Source: Ruminococcaceae bacterium BL-6 (GTDB lineage Bacteria; Bacillota; Clostridia; Oscillospirales; Acutalibacteraceae). From it: a stretch of DNA of 64,000 nt. The translations under genes were made by a program, and so were the position numbers. The notes under the pieces were generated by a model. That model worked only from the letters and a program-made list of their open reading frames with translations. It did not search any database and had not been told where the DNA came from. This document shows, in pieces, positions 14,921 through 23,554 of the stretch. Location: assembly GCA_902810075.1 (NCBI GenBank), contig LR778135.1:2170001-2234000 (forward strand). Reading direction: 5' to 3'. The stretch's first letter is position 1. Every line of letters starts with the position of its first letter.

Positions 14921-15004
14921 ATGGAGAGCAAAAAAGAAGCTTTTATGGCCTTTTCCAAAATTCGGTTTCAACCTGAACTCCCAGCGCCGGGAGTTTTCGC
15001 ATGA
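14921..15004 (+). other. Divergent short frame ended by a hairpin
   Basis: Opposite the PadR gene a 27-codon frame (MESKKEAFMAFSKIRFQPEL, then PAPGVFA) starts at 14921; the hairpin AACTCCC/GGGAGTT (about 14975-14996) lies within its end. GGGAAGG is about 10 nt upstream. It may be a short transcript from the PadR divergent promoter or noise. Confidence 0.25.
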
Positions 15005-15049
15005 CAAAAAAAGGGGCCGGTCCTTCGCGTGACGCGGAAGGCCGGTCCC
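15004..15049 (-). terminator. Terminator of the PNPOx-family gene
   Basis: GGGGCCGGTCCTTCGCG (15013-15029) pairs with CGCGGAAGGCCGGTCCC (15033-15049); leftward it is followed by a U-run of seven. Confidence 0.8.
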
Positions 15050-15102
15050 AGTCAGGCCGAGGGCGGAGCCGCCGTTTGACGCTCCGGCGCCGCGCGGGCG
15101 CC

Positions 15103-15498
15103 TTACACGGAAACAGGACGTACCTTTCCATCCAACGAGTAAATGGATGCCATGACATTTTTCAGAAAAAGAACCTCGAAAACGCCGTCGCCGGCACGAT
15201 ACATTTTTTTTAGCATAGGGACCTCCTCCAGCATCCGGGCTCTGGCGGCTTCCCTGTCATCCACAACGGCCTCGCCCGTCAGGCGGATCCATTCGCCGCC
15301 GTCCTTCGCTGCCGCGATTTCCACCTTCGGATTTTTCTTCATCTGATGGAAAACATTTTTCGTGTTGTTCGTGCTGAGGTAGATTTTCCCCTCGTATTCC
15401 ATCACCGCCCCGAAAGGACGGACCCTGGGCTGATCCCCATCCTCCGTAGCCAGATAAAAAGTCCCGCAGTCCCTTAAAAACCGCACCGCTTCATTCAT
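15103..15498 (-). CDS. Pyridoxamine 5'-phosphate oxidase-family flavin-binding protein
   Basis: A 131-aa split-barrel protein: FLRDCGTFYLATEDGDQPRV, then RPFGAVMEYEGKIYLSTNNT and VFHQMKKNPKVEIAAAKDGG, the pattern of the small FMN- or F420-binding PNPOx-like family of general stress reductases. ATG 15498 is selected because GGAGG lies 9 nt upstream; the longer frame adds basic residues unlike the family. It lacks the C-terminal part of true PdxH, so it is not expected to make pyridoxal phosphate. Single gene with a strong terminator. Confidence 0.85.
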   Translation of the reverse strand: MNEAVRFLRDCGTFYLATEDGDQPRVRPFGAVMEYEGKIYLSTNNTKNVFHQMKKNPKVEIAAAKDGGEWIRLTGEAVVDDREAARARMLEEVPMLKKMYRAGDGVFEVLFLKNVMASIYSLDGKVRPVSV

Positions 15499-15523
15499 AA
15501 TCCGTTTCCTCCGTCTCCTGTCC

Positions 15524-15606
15524 CTCGTTTGAAGAATCAAAAATACGAAAACAAATTCCGCGTCTTAGCCGGAAATGCCGTCGCTCCCCGATGGTTCAAA
15601 CAAGCA
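15524..15606. repeat. Short degenerate relative of repeat R1
   Basis: CTCGTTTGAAGAATC at the left and GGTTCAAACAAGC at the right are imperfect inverted ends. The middle TTCCGCGTCTTAGCCGGAAAT echoes the TTTTAGCCGAAA block of R1 and recurs at 54408-54435. It looks like an internally deleted copy. Confidence 0.45.
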
Positions 15607-15812
15607 TCACAAAATAATTGCGTTCTCTTTTATTTTACCATCCTTTTCCGGAATCACAAGCATGTTTTTGAAATCCGGAAGCGAGCCGACGCCATCGCAC
15701 CAGATTTCTTTACCTATCGGAATCATATCAAATAAAGGTATGGACAGGCGAAAAAGAGTGCGATATACTGAAAGGCAGAATCAAATGCAAAGAAGAAAAA
15801 GGGGGACTCGAC

Positions 15813-16379
15813 ATGGGCTGCATTCCGACCATGGAGCAGGCGCAGAAGCTGCTGGAAGAGTATAATCAGGATGAATTTCATTTGAAGCACGCAAAAATCG
15901 TTTCCGGCGTGATGGGGTATTTCGCGAAGGAATACGACGGCGAAAACGTGGAGTTCTGGAAGGTGGTGGGGCTTCTGCACGACCTGGATTTTGAGCGCTA
16001 CCCCGAGCAGCACTGCGTCAAGAGCCAGGAGATCATGCGGGAAAAAGGGCTGGACGAGCGGATCATCCGCGCCACCGCCAGCCACGGCTATCAGATCCGC
16101 GTGGACATCAAGCCCGAGCACATCATGGAGAAGATCCTTTACGCGACGGACGAGCTGACCGGCCTGATCGGCGCGGTCGCCGCGATCCATCCTTCCAAGA
16201 GCGTGGCGGACCTTCAGCCGAAATCCGTCAAAAAGAAATTCAAATCCCCGGGTTTTGCGGCGGGCTGCTCCCGCGAAGTCATTCAAAGGGGAGCCGAAAT
16301 GCTGGGATGGACGATGGACGAGCTGATCGGCCGCACGCTGGAAGCGATGAAAAGCCTGGTCGGCACAATGGAAATCTAA
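15813..16379 (+). CDS. HD-domain phosphohydrolase
   Basis: A 188-aa protein with an HD domain: His24 in FHLKHAKIVSGVM, the HD pair in VVGLLHDLDFERYPEQH, a later His in ATASHGYQI and an Asp in LYATDELTGLIGAV, giving the metal-binding H...HD...D pattern. This group of small clostridial HD proteins probably hydrolyses nucleotides or other phosphate esters; substrate unknown. GGGGG sits 8 nt before ATG 15813. Monocistronic with a terminator at 16401. Confidence 0.8.
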   Translation: MGCIPTMEQAQKLLEEYNQDEFHLKHAKIVSGVMGYFAKEYDGENVEFWKVVGLLHDLDFERYPEQHCVKSQEIMREKGLDERIIRATASHGYQIRVDIKPEHIMEKILYATDELTGLIGAVAAIHPSKSVADLQPKSVKKKFKSPGFAAGCSREVIQRGAEMLGWTMDELIGRTLEAMKSLVGTMEI

Positions 16380-16400
16380 CCCTTGCTTGACCGGCCGAGA

Positions 16401-16434
16401 ACCCCGATACGCAATTCGCGTACGGGGCTTTTTT
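16401..16434 (+). terminator. Terminator of the HD-domain gene
   Basis: ACCCCGATACGC pairs with GCGTACGGGG with one bulge, followed by CTTTTTTATTT. Confidence 0.7.
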
Positions 16435-16477
16435 ATTTCAGCGCCCGCGGCCCCGTATTGCCGCTCACCCTTTAAAA

Positions 16478-16700
16478 CGACGGATTTTCGCTGACATCTC
16501 TTGATGCCTTTCAGAAGAGAACGCCCATTTGGGCCCGGTTTTTATGCCGGTTCCCAAAAGGGCGTTCTTTTTTCCCCGCTCCCAACGGAAAGCCGGCCCG
16601 GCCCTGGGAAACCCTCCGGGGCCCGAGCGAGCACGTTTCGGCAGCTCCTTTCGCAAAGCCCGGAAAAAGCCGGTTTTCCGGGCTTTGCGGCCCATTAGGA
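16478..16700. other. Hairpin-rich intergenic region
   Basis: It starts with CGACGGATTTTCG, a fragment of R1. AGAACGCCC (from 16516) pairs with GGGCGTTCT (to 16569) around nested stems, followed by TTTTTT. A second perfect stem, GCAAAGCCCGGAAAA/TTTTCCGGGCTTTGC, lies at 16653-16688. No convincing gene is present on either strand. It may hold an orphan terminator and a structured leader of the ABC operon; no known riboswitch is recognised. Confidence 0.4.
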
Positions 16701-16823
16701 GGGCCTTTTCCCCGCGCGGGATGGACGGGCCGGCATCCTCACCAATGTTCCCGCGCCGACATATAATATTTTTAACAGCGAACATTGCTGATCCCTGTAA
16801 CTGAAAAGGAAGAGGTGAGCGTA

Positions 16824-17588
16824 TTGGACGTTTTGATCGTAAAGGATATTGAAGAAAATTACCAGGCGGAAAACGGTGAAATCACCGCCCTGAAAAATAT
16901 CTCATTCTCCATGAAAAAAGGCGAATTCATCAGTATTGTGGGTCCAAGCGGCTGCGGAAAATCCACGCTGCTTTCCATTATAGCGGGACTGCTCAAGCCG
17001 ACTTCCGGCGAGGTTCTGGTCAACGGCGAAAAGGTGGACGGCGTCTCCCTGCACATCGGGTATATGCTTCAGAAGGATAACCTGCTCGCCTGGCGCAGCA
17101 TCTACAAAAACGTGCTGTTCGGGCTGGAGATCCGCAGGCAGATGGAGCCGGAGAACATTGCGCGGGCGGAGCGCCTGCTGAAAACCTACGGGCTCTACGA
17201 ATTCAGGGACAAATACCCCTATCAGCTTTCCGGCGGGATGCGCCAGCGCGTGGCCCTGATCCGCACCCTTGCGGTAAACCCCGATATCCTGCTGCTGGAT
17301 GAGGCGTTCTCCGCCCTAGATTACCAGACCAGGCTGACCGTGACGGACGACGTTTACGGGATCCTGAAGCAGGAGCAGATCACTACGCTGATGGTGACCC
17401 ACGACATCCCGGAAAGCATCAGCATGGGCGACCGCGTCGTCATTTTAAGCCAGCGGCCCGCCACCATCAAGGAAATCCTGGAAATCGACTTCGAGGATGA
17501 CGCACGCACTCCCCTTTCCTGCAGGAACAGCCCAAAGTTCAGCAAGTATTTCGAGCACATCTGGAAAGAACTGAAAAGCGATGAATAA
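16824..17588 (+). CDS. ABC transporter ATPase (nitrate/sulfonate/NMT1 type)
   Basis: A 254-aa ATPase: Walker A GPSGCGKST, Q-loop MLQKDNLL, signature LSGGMRQRVALIR, Walker B ILLLDEAFSALD, switch His in MVTHDIPES. The DEAFSALD and DIPES forms are typical of the SsuB/TauB/ThiZ branch. TTG 16824 is chosen because AGGAAGAGG lies about 8 nt upstream; TTG 16785 and GTG 16815 are alternatives and no ATG exists. Its last 8 bp overlap the permease gene. Forms an importer with the next two genes; substrate unresolved (pyrimidine precursor, sulfonate or similar). Confidence 0.88.
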   Translation: MDVLIVKDIEENYQAENGEITALKNISFSMKKGEFISIVGPSGCGKSTLLSIIAGLLKPTSGEVLVNGEKVDGVSLHIGYMLQKDNLLAWRSIYKNVLFGLEIRRQMEPENIARAERLLKTYGLYEFRDKYPYQLSGGMRQRVALIRTLAVNPDILLLDEAFSALDYQTRLTVTDDVYGILKQEQITTLMVTHDIPESISMGDRVVILSQRPATIKEILEIDFEDDARTPLSCRNSPKFSKYFEHIWKELKSDE

Positions 17589-18387
17589 CCAGCCCGTCTC
17601 TCAAGAACGCATCAAATACCTGACGAAAAAAAAGAAAAGGAAAAAAATGATTCTGGCCTGGCAGATCGGGATCCTGGTCTTTCTGACCGCCGCATGGGAG
17701 ATCGCCGCGCGCGTGGGCCTGATCGACAGCTTTATCCTGAGCCAGCCCTCGCGCATCTGGAACACCTATGTCAACATGGCGCGGAACGACCTGCTCCTCC
17801 ACATCGGCGTTACGGTCTATGAAACGCTGACCGGCTTCCTTCTGGGCGTGGTCACGGGCACCATTTTGGCCGTGATCCTGTGGTGGAGCGACTTCATCTC
17901 CAAGGTGAGCGAGCCGTATCTGGTGGTGCTGAACAGCCTGCCGAAAATCGCGCTCGGCCCCGTCATCATCATTCTGGTGGGCGCCGGCACCGAAGCGATC
18001 ATCTTCATGGCGCTCGCCATTTCCCTGATCGTCACCGTGCTGGAAATGCTCAACGGCTTCCGAAGCACCGACAAGGAGTACATCCGCATGGCGGCGACCT
18101 TCGGAGCGACAAAGCGCCAGGTCTTCACGAAGATCGTGTTCCCCTGCAACATTTCCACCCTGTTCAACTCCCTGAAAATCAATATCGGCCTCTCCCTGGT
18201 CGGCGTGATCGCCGGGGAGTTCCTGGTCTCCAAAGCCGGGCTCGGCTACCTGATCGTCTATGGCGGCCAGGTGTTCAAGCTGGACCTGGTGATGGCGAGC
18301 GTCATCATTCTTTCGGTTGTGGCGGCCCTGATGTACGAGGGCGTCGTGCTGCTTCAGAAGCTGGTCATGAAATGGTACGGACACTGA
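17581..18387 (+). CDS. ABC transporter permease (SsuC/TauC/ThiX type)
   Basis: A 268-aa inner-membrane permease with a basic N-terminus (KKKKRKK) and six predicted helices. The EAA loop, LNGFRSTDKEYIRMAATFGA, followed by TKRQVFTKIVFP, docks the ATPase. The ending SKAGLGYLIVYGGQVF matches the binding-protein-dependent transport family of this branch. The start overlaps the ATPase gene by 8 bp, so the two are translationally coupled. A GC-rich hairpin (18391-18414) separates it from the binding-protein gene and may tune the ratio of products. Confidence 0.88.
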   Translation: MNNQPVSQERIKYLTKKKKRKKMILAWQIGILVFLTAAWEIAARVGLIDSFILSQPSRIWNTYVNMARNDLLLHIGVTVYETLTGFLLGVVTGTILAVILWWSDFISKVSEPYLVVLNSLPKIALGPVIIILVGAGTEAIIFMALAISLIVTVLEMLNGFRSTDKEYIRMAATFGATKRQVFTKIVFPCNISTLFNSLKINIGLSLVGVIAGEFLVSKAGLGYLIVYGGQVFKLDLVMASVIILSVVAALMYEGVVLLQKLVMKWYGH

Positions 18388-18473
18388 ATCGGGGCCGGGC
18401 GGAAAGCCCGGCCCCGCAATCCCCGGGGGCGGGGAATATCCCGCCCTTCTCAATTTCAGAAAGGAGCAACTCC

Positions 18474-19481
18474 ATGCGTTTTCCAACAAAAATTGCAAGC
18501 GTATGTCTCTCCGCCGCCCTGGCACTCACCCTCTTTACCGGCTGCCAGAAGACGGAAAAGAAACAGAAGGTCACCGTCTGTGAAGTGACCCATTCCATCT
18601 TCTACGCGCCGCAGTATGCCGCGATCCAGCTGGGATATTTCGCGGATGAGGGCCTTGAGCTCGAGCTTTCCAACGGACAGGGCGCCGACAAGGTGATGTC
18701 GGCGGTGCTTTCCAACAACATAGAAATCGGCTTCGCCGGCCCGGAAACCTCCGTTTATGTGTACAACGAGGGCAAAGAGGATTACACTCAGGTTTTCGCG
18801 CTGATGACCCAGCGCGACGGCTCGCTCTTGATGGGCCGCCAGCCCGACCCCGATTTCACGTGGGATAAACTGCGCGGAAAGACCATTCTGCCCGGCCGCA
18901 AGGGCGGCGTCCCTTATATGACGCTGGAATATGTGCTGCGCAAAAACGGGCTGGACCCGGCGAAGGACACCGTGCTCGACAACAGCATCCAGTACGCGCT
19001 GATGACCGGCGCCTTTACCGGCGGCACCGGGGACTACGTGACCGTTTTCGAGCCGACGGCCTCGATGCTCGAGCAGGAAGGAAAAGCTTACATCGTCGCT
19101 TCTATCGGCGCGCAGAGCGGGGAGATCCCCTATACCGCCTATTTTGCGAAAAAGAGCTTCATCGAGAAGAACCCCGACTTAATCGAGCGCTTCACCCGCG
19201 CCATTTACCGCGGGCAGCAGTATGTGGCGAAGAACAGCCCCAAGGATATCGCAAAGGTGGTAAGCCCGCAGTTCCCCGACACCGACGAAAAGCTTCTGGA
19301 AAATTCGATCCAGCGGTACAAGGAGATCGACGCGTGGAGCAAGACCCCCGCTCTGAGCGCCGAAACGCTGAACCTTCTTCAGGAGGTCATGAAGCAGGCG
19401 GGCGAGCTGAGCAAAACGGCCCCGCATGACAAGATCGTGAACAATACGTTCGCCGAAAAAGTGGTTTCCGGATCCAAATAA
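18474..19481 (+). CDS. ABC transporter substrate-binding lipoprotein (NMT1/THI5-like)
   Basis: A 335-aa lipoprotein with signal ending LFTGC (Cys24). The mature part starts VTVCEVTHSIFYAPQYAAIQ and contains LGYFADEGLELEL and GADKVMSAVLSNNIEIGFAG, the typical NMT1/THI5-like fold seen in ThiY, TauA and SsuA. AAAGGAG precedes ATG 18474. It captures substrate for the permease/ATPase pair. No TPP riboswitch is visible upstream of the operon, so thiamine-precursor uptake is not specifically supported; related proteins bind sulfonates, nitrate or riboflavin. Confidence 0.85.
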   Translation: MRFPTKIASVCLSAALALTLFTGCQKTEKKQKVTVCEVTHSIFYAPQYAAIQLGYFADEGLELELSNGQGADKVMSAVLSNNIEIGFAGPETSVYVYNEGKEDYTQVFALMTQRDGSLLMGRQPDPDFTWDKLRGKTILPGRKGGVPYMTLEYVLRKNGLDPAKDTVLDNSIQYALMTGAFTGGTGDYVTVFEPTASMLEQEGKAYIVASIGAQSGEIPYTAYFAKKSFIEKNPDLIERFTRAIYRGQQYVAKNSPKDIAKVVSPQFPDTDEKLLENSIQRYKEIDAWSKTPALSAETLNLLQEVMKQAGELSKTAPHDKIVNNTFAEKVVSGSK

Positions 19482-19531
19482 GCTGCTCCGGAGCACCCAT
19501 ATCTTCGAGCTTTATAAGGAATCGTCACCCC

Positions 19532-19620
19532 GGAACCTCCCGGCTGTGCCGGGAGGTTCCGCACGATAAGAAAGGAAGGCGCCCTCCCCATTTCGGGGGA
19601 GAAGCGCCTTCCTTTCGTTT
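19532..19620 (+). terminator. Tandem hairpins ending the ABC operon
   Basis: GGAACCTCCCGGC/GCCGGGAGGTTCC (19532-19560) is followed by AAAGGAAGGCGC/GCGCCTTCCTTT (19571-19614) and a T-rich tail. Confidence 0.7.
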
Positions 19621-19729
19621 TGTTGAAAAGCGGCGAAAGAGGATTCGTCGATTATAATAAAGAAGCCATTCCGCCTTTATGAAAATTAGATGATTTTTTA
19701 AGATTCAGCCAGATCTTTCCGAAAAGCGA

Positions 19730-19758
19730 TTGACACCGGCAGAATGATCTCATATAAT
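19730..19758 (+). promoter_or_regulatory. adhE promoter, near-consensus sigma-A
   Basis: TTGACA (19730-19735) and TATAAT (19753-19758) are separated by 17 bp, the ideal spacing. The start of transcription should fall near 19765, inside the Rex site. Confidence 0.85.
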
Positions 19759-19759
19759 A

Positions 19760-19777
19760 TTGTTAAAGTATTAACAA
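19760..19777 (+). promoter_or_regulatory. Rex operator
   Basis: TTGTTAA-AGTA-TTAACAA is a perfect inverted repeat matching the known Rex consensus TTGTTAANNNNTTAACAA. It begins one base after the -10 hexamer, so bound Rex would block transcription at low NADH/NAD and release it when NADH rises. adhE is a classical Rex target in Firmicutes. No rex gene lies in the window. Confidence 0.92.
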
Positions 19778-19799
19778 TTCAGAACGGGAGGTTGTCAAA

Positions 19800-22406
19800 A
19801 TGGCAAACACAAATGCGACCCCGATCAAAGAGGAAGAAACCTGCAGAAAAGAGATCGACACGCTCGTTTCCAATGCGCAGAAAGCCCTGACCCGATTTCT
19901 GACCTTCGACCAGGAAAAGGTCGACTCGATTGTCCACGCAATGGCCCTCGCCGGGCTGGACGCCCACATGTACCTCGCAAAGCTGGCGGTGGATGAGACC
20001 GGGCGCGGCGTTTACGAGGACAAAATCATCAAGAACATGTTCGCCACCGAATACATCTGGCATTCCATCAAGGGGGAAAAAACCGTGGGCATCGTGGAAG
20101 AGAACGAGATGGAGGGCTATGTGGACGTGGCGGAGCCGGTCGGCGTGATCGCGGGCGTCACCCCCGTGACGAACCCGACCTCCACCACGCTGTTCAAATC
20201 GCTGATCTCGATCAAGACCAGGAACCCGATCATATTCGCGTTCCACCCCTCGGCGCAGAACTGTTCGGCGGAGGCCGCGCGCATCGTGCGGGACGCCGCG
20301 GTTCAGGCGGGGGCCCCGGAGCACTGCATCCAGTGGATCGAATCCCCGTCGATCGAGGCTACGTCCGCCCTGATGAACCACCCCGGCGTATCGATGATTC
20401 TGGCCACGGGCGGCGCCGGCATGGTGAAAAGCGCCTATTCCGCCGGGAAGCCCGCCCTCGGCGTGGGGCCGGGCAACGTGCCGTGCTACATCGAAAAGTC
20501 CGCCGATCTGGTGCGCGCCTGCACCGACCTGATGCTCTCGAAAACCTTCGACAACGGCATGATCTGCGCATCGGAGCAGGCGGTGATCGTGGATGAGGAG
20601 ATTTCGGCGGAATTCGAGCGCTTCATGAAGGAATACGGCTGCCGGTTCCTGAACGGCGACGAAATCGAAAAAGTCTCCGGCTTTGTCATCGATTCCGAAA
20701 AGGGAGCCGTGAACCCGGCAGTCGTGGGGCAAAGCGCCTTCTGGATCGCCGGACATTCCGGCGTCTCCGTCCCGCAGGATACGAAGATCCTGCTGGCAAG
20801 GCTCGCGGATGTTGGGCCGGAATACCCCCTTTCCCGCGAAAAGCTCTCCCCCGTCCTCGCCTATTATGTGGTGAAAAGCCGGGAGGAAGGGTTCGCCGTA
20901 GCGAAGAAGATGCTGGAATTCGGCGGGCTCGGCCATTCCGCGGTGATCCATTCCCTCGATGAAGAGCTCTGCCGCCGCTACGGGCGGGAGATGAAGGTCG
21001 GCCGCGTCATCGCGAACTCCCCGTCCTCGCAGGGGGCCATCGGCGACATCTACAACACCAACACCCCGTCGCTGACGCTCGGCTGCGGCTCTTACGGGCG
21101 CAACTCCACTTCCTCCAACGTCTCTTCGGTGAACCTCATCAACAAAAAGCGGTTGGTAAAAAGGAGGGTCAACATGCAGTGGTTCAAGGTGCCGCCCAAA
21201 ATCTATTTTGAAAGGGACTCGATCCAGTACCTTTCCAAAATGCAGGACATCAGCCACGCCTTCATCGTCACGGACCCCACCATGGTGGAACTCGGCTATG
21301 TCGACAAGATCCTTTATTACCTGCGGCGCCGCAGGCAGTACTGCCACAGCGCGATTTTTTCCGATGTGGAGCCGGACCCGGACCTGGAGACGATCCGCCG
21401 CGGCGTGGCGGCCATGAACGAGTTTTCCCCCGACGTCATCATCGCGCTGGGCGGCGGCTCCGCCATCGACGCCGCGAAGGGGATGTGGCTGTTTTACGAG
21501 CACCCGGAAACCTCTTTCGACGGGATCCGGCAGAAATTCATGGACATCCGCAAGCGCGCCTATCACTTCCCCCGGCTTGGGAAAAAGGCAAAAATGGTCT
21601 GCATCCCCACGACATCCGGAACGGGGTCGGAGATCACCGCCTTTTCCGTCATCACCGACCGGCGCAGCGGAAACATCAAGTACCCACTGACCGACTACTC
21701 GCTGACCCCGGATGTCGCGATCATCGACCCGCAGTTCGTGCAGTCGCTCCCCAAAACGATCGTCGCCGACACCGGCATGGATGTGCTGACGCACGCGCTG
21801 GAAGCCTATGTTTCCAACATGGCCTCGGACTATACCGACGGCCTTGCGATGAAAGCGGCCGAGCTCGTGTTCCGCTACCTGCCCCTCTCTTATCAAACCG
21901 GCGACCCGACGGCGCGGGAAAAGATGCACAACGCCTCCGCCATCGCGGGAATGGCGTTCACGAACGCGTTCCTCGGGCTGAACCACTCCATGGCGCACAA
22001 GCTGGGCGGGGAGTTCCACATCCCCCACGGGCGCGCGAACGCGGTGCTTCTCCCCTACGTCATCGCCTACAACGGCTCCAAGCCGGTGAAATTCGCCGCG
22101 TTCCCCAAATACGAGCGCTACATCGCCGACCGGAAGTACGCCGAGGTCGCCCGGCACCTGGGGCTGCCCGCTCAGACCCCCGGGGAAGGGGTCGAAAGCC
22201 TTGTGACCGCCGTGAAGGGGCTTCAGAAGGAGCTGAACATCCCCGTCTCCATCCGGGAATGCGGCGTGCCGGAACCGGATTTCCTGTCCCGGCTGGATGC
22301 GCTCTGCGACCGCGCGCTGGAAGACCAGTGCACCACCGCAAACCCGCGCTATCCGCTGATCCGCGAGATCAGGCAGATCTATCTGGACGCCTATTACGGG
22401 CGCTGA
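19800..22406 (+). CDS. Bifunctional acetaldehyde-CoA/alcohol dehydrogenase
   Basis: An 868-aa fusion enzyme that reduces acetyl-CoA to acetaldehyde and then ethanol, re-oxidising two NADH. Residues 1 to about 450 are the CoA-acylating aldehyde dehydrogenase, with catalytic Cys256 in FDNGMICASEQ and the GVGPGNVP motif. From about 460 comes the iron-dependent alcohol dehydrogenase: GGGSAIDAAKGMWL, then DVLTHALEAYVS and HSMAHKLGGEFHIPHGRAN, which holds the Fe-binding histidines. The linker contains SSVNLINKKRLVKRR. The length is typical and both active sites look intact. GGGAGG precedes ATG 19800. Alone in its transcript, under the Rex-controlled promoter, which marks it as a fermentative electron sink. 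Confidence 0.96.
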   Translation: MANTNATPIKEEETCRKEIDTLVSNAQKALTRFLTFDQEKVDSIVHAMALAGLDAHMYLAKLAVDETGRGVYEDKIIKNMFATEYIWHSIKGEKTVGIVEENEMEGYVDVAEPVGVIAGVTPVTNPTSTTLFKSLISIKTRNPIIFAFHPSAQNCSAEAARIVRDAAVQAGAPEHCIQWIESPSIEATSALMNHPGVSMILATGGAGMVKSAYSAGKPALGVGPGNVPCYIEKSADLVRACTDLMLSKTFDNGMICASEQAVIVDEEISAEFERFMKEYGCRFLNGDEIEKVSGFVIDSEKGAVNPAVVGQSAFWIAGHSGVSVPQDTKILLARLADVGPEYPLSREKLSPVLAYYVVKSREEGFAVAKKMLEFGGLGHSAVIHSLDEELCRRYGREMKVGRVIANSPSSQGAIGDIYNTNTPSLTLGCGSYGRNSTSSNVSSVNLINKKRLVKRRVNMQWFKVPPKIYFERDSIQYLSKMQDISHAFIVTDPTMVELGYVDKILYYLRRRRQYCHSAIFSDVEPDPDLETIRRGVAAMNEFSPDVIIALGGGSAIDAAKGMWLFYEHPETSFDGIRQKFMDIRKRAYHFPRLGKKAKMVCIPTTSGTGSEITAFSVITDRRSGNIKYPLTDYSLTPDVAIIDPQFVQSLPKTIVADTGMDVLTHALEAYVSNMASDYTDGLAMKAAELVFRYLPLSYQTGDPTAREKMHNASAIAGMAFTNAFLGLNHSMAHKLGGEFHIPHGRANAVLLPYVIAYNGSKPVKFAAFPKYERYIADRKYAEVARHLGLPAQTPGEGVESLVTAVKGLQKELNIPVSIRECGVPEPDFLSRLDALCDRALEDQCTTANPRYPLIREIRQIYLDAYYGR

Positions 22407-22542
22407 CCCCCCGTTTCGCCTGAAATCCTCCCCTTTCTCTTTTCCCCGGCTTGAAAATCCGGGCCGAATCGTTTATGATAAAGAGGAATACATCCGGCCG
22501 CCGTATTTCCGGCGGCCGGACGCATCAGGAGGATTCGATGTC

Positions 22543-23388
22543 ATGCAATACGAAGGAATTATTTTCAGGCCGCCGTCGGAGGCCGAAAGCCTGCTCGTTC
22601 AGGTGACCGTCGGCTGTTCCTGGAACAGATGCACGTTCTGCGATATGTACACGGATAAAAAATTCCGGGTGAGGAGCCTGGATGAAATCAAGGCCGACCT
22701 GCAGGAAGGGGCGCGCTGGCGCGACCGCATCCGCAGGATCTTTCTCTGCGACGGGGACGCGCTCGTCGTCAGGACCGCCGACCTCGTCGAAATATTAAAA
22801 ACCATCCGGCAGCTTTACCCGAATCTGGAGGGGGTGCGCGTCTACGCCTCCGCGAGGGATATCCTGCATAAGCCCGTCGGGGATTTGAAGCTGCTCCACC
22901 AGCTTGGGCTGGATATGGCGTATCTCGGCCTGGAATCGGGGAGCGACCGCATCCTGACCCAGATCGACAAAGGGATCACGAAAGCGGAAATGATCGAGGC
23001 CGCCGCGGCGCTGAGGGAATCGGGCATCCGGCAGTCCGTCAGCATCATCGCCGGGCTCGGCGGCGAAGAGCTGTGGCGCGAGCACATGCTGGAAACGGCG
23101 GACGCCCTGAACCGGATGCAGCCCGAATTCGTGGGGATGCTCGTCCTGCACGCCGGAAACGATTCCCTGATGTACCAGCGGATTCTGGAAGGGAACTTCC
23201 GGCTTCCATCCGAACCGCAGGTCCTGAAAGAGATGAAGCTCCTGCTGGAAAACCTGAAGCTGAAAAACTGTTATTTCACCAGCGCGCACGCCTCGAATTA
23301 CGTCCATGTTCGGGGGCTTCTCCCCCGGGACCGGGAAAAACTGCTGCGCGACGTCGACCGGCTGATCGAACTTAACGGAAAAGAGTGA
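22543..23388 (+). CDS. Radical SAM protein with a CX4CX2C motif
   Basis: A 281-aa radical SAM protein. The cluster motif is GCSWNRCTFCDMY: Cys25, Cys30 and Cys33, i.e. CX4CX2C instead of the standard CX3CX2C. Downstream are LCDGDALVVRTADLVEIL, RVYASARDILHK and LGLESGSDRIL, typical of the COG1032-type Fe-S oxidoreductase barrel. The GCSWN-CTFC form is known in this uncharacterised group. No C-terminal SPASM or TRAM domain. AGGAGG lies upstream of ATG 22543, and it is a single gene ending in a strong terminator. The reaction is unknown. Confidence 0.8.
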   Translation: MQYEGIIFRPPSEAESLLVQVTVGCSWNRCTFCDMYTDKKFRVRSLDEIKADLQEGARWRDRIRRIFLCDGDALVVRTADLVEILKTIRQLYPNLEGVRVYASARDILHKPVGDLKLLHQLGLDMAYLGLESGSDRILTQIDKGITKAEMIEAAAALRESGIRQSVSIIAGLGGEELWREHMLETADALNRMQPEFVGMLVLHAGNDSLMYQRILEGNFRLPSEPQVLKEMKLLLENLKLKNCYFTSAHASNYVHVRGLLPRDREKLLRDVDRLIELNGKE

Positions 23389-23443
23389 CACGGCCGGAAT
23401 CGTTACCCCCCCTCGGCAAAGCCTGGGGTTTTCGTTTGATAAA

Positions 23444-23485
23444 AGCAAAATCCCCGATCGCGTGAAGACGATCGGGGATTTTGCT
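23444..23485. terminator. Bidirectional terminator
   Basis: AGCAAAATCCCCGATCG (23444-23460) and CGATCGGGGATTTTGCT (23469-23485) are perfectly complementary around an 8-nt loop, with A/T-rich flanks for both directions. Confidence 0.85.
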
Positions 23486-23554
23486 TGCCATTCGGCCATC
23501 TGCTCGAAGATTTACAGAGCACGAAATAGCGATAAGCATACAAAGTGCTTCCTG

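Noticed and set aside
16465-16785. 106-codon leftward frame
   Set aside because: It covers two strong hairpins and is Arg/Gly/Pro-rich, an artefact of GC-rich inverted repeats.
16700-16823. TPP riboswitch before the NMT1-type ABC operon
   Set aside because: The conserved CTGAGA and ACCTGA-type elements of the thiamine aptamer are absent.
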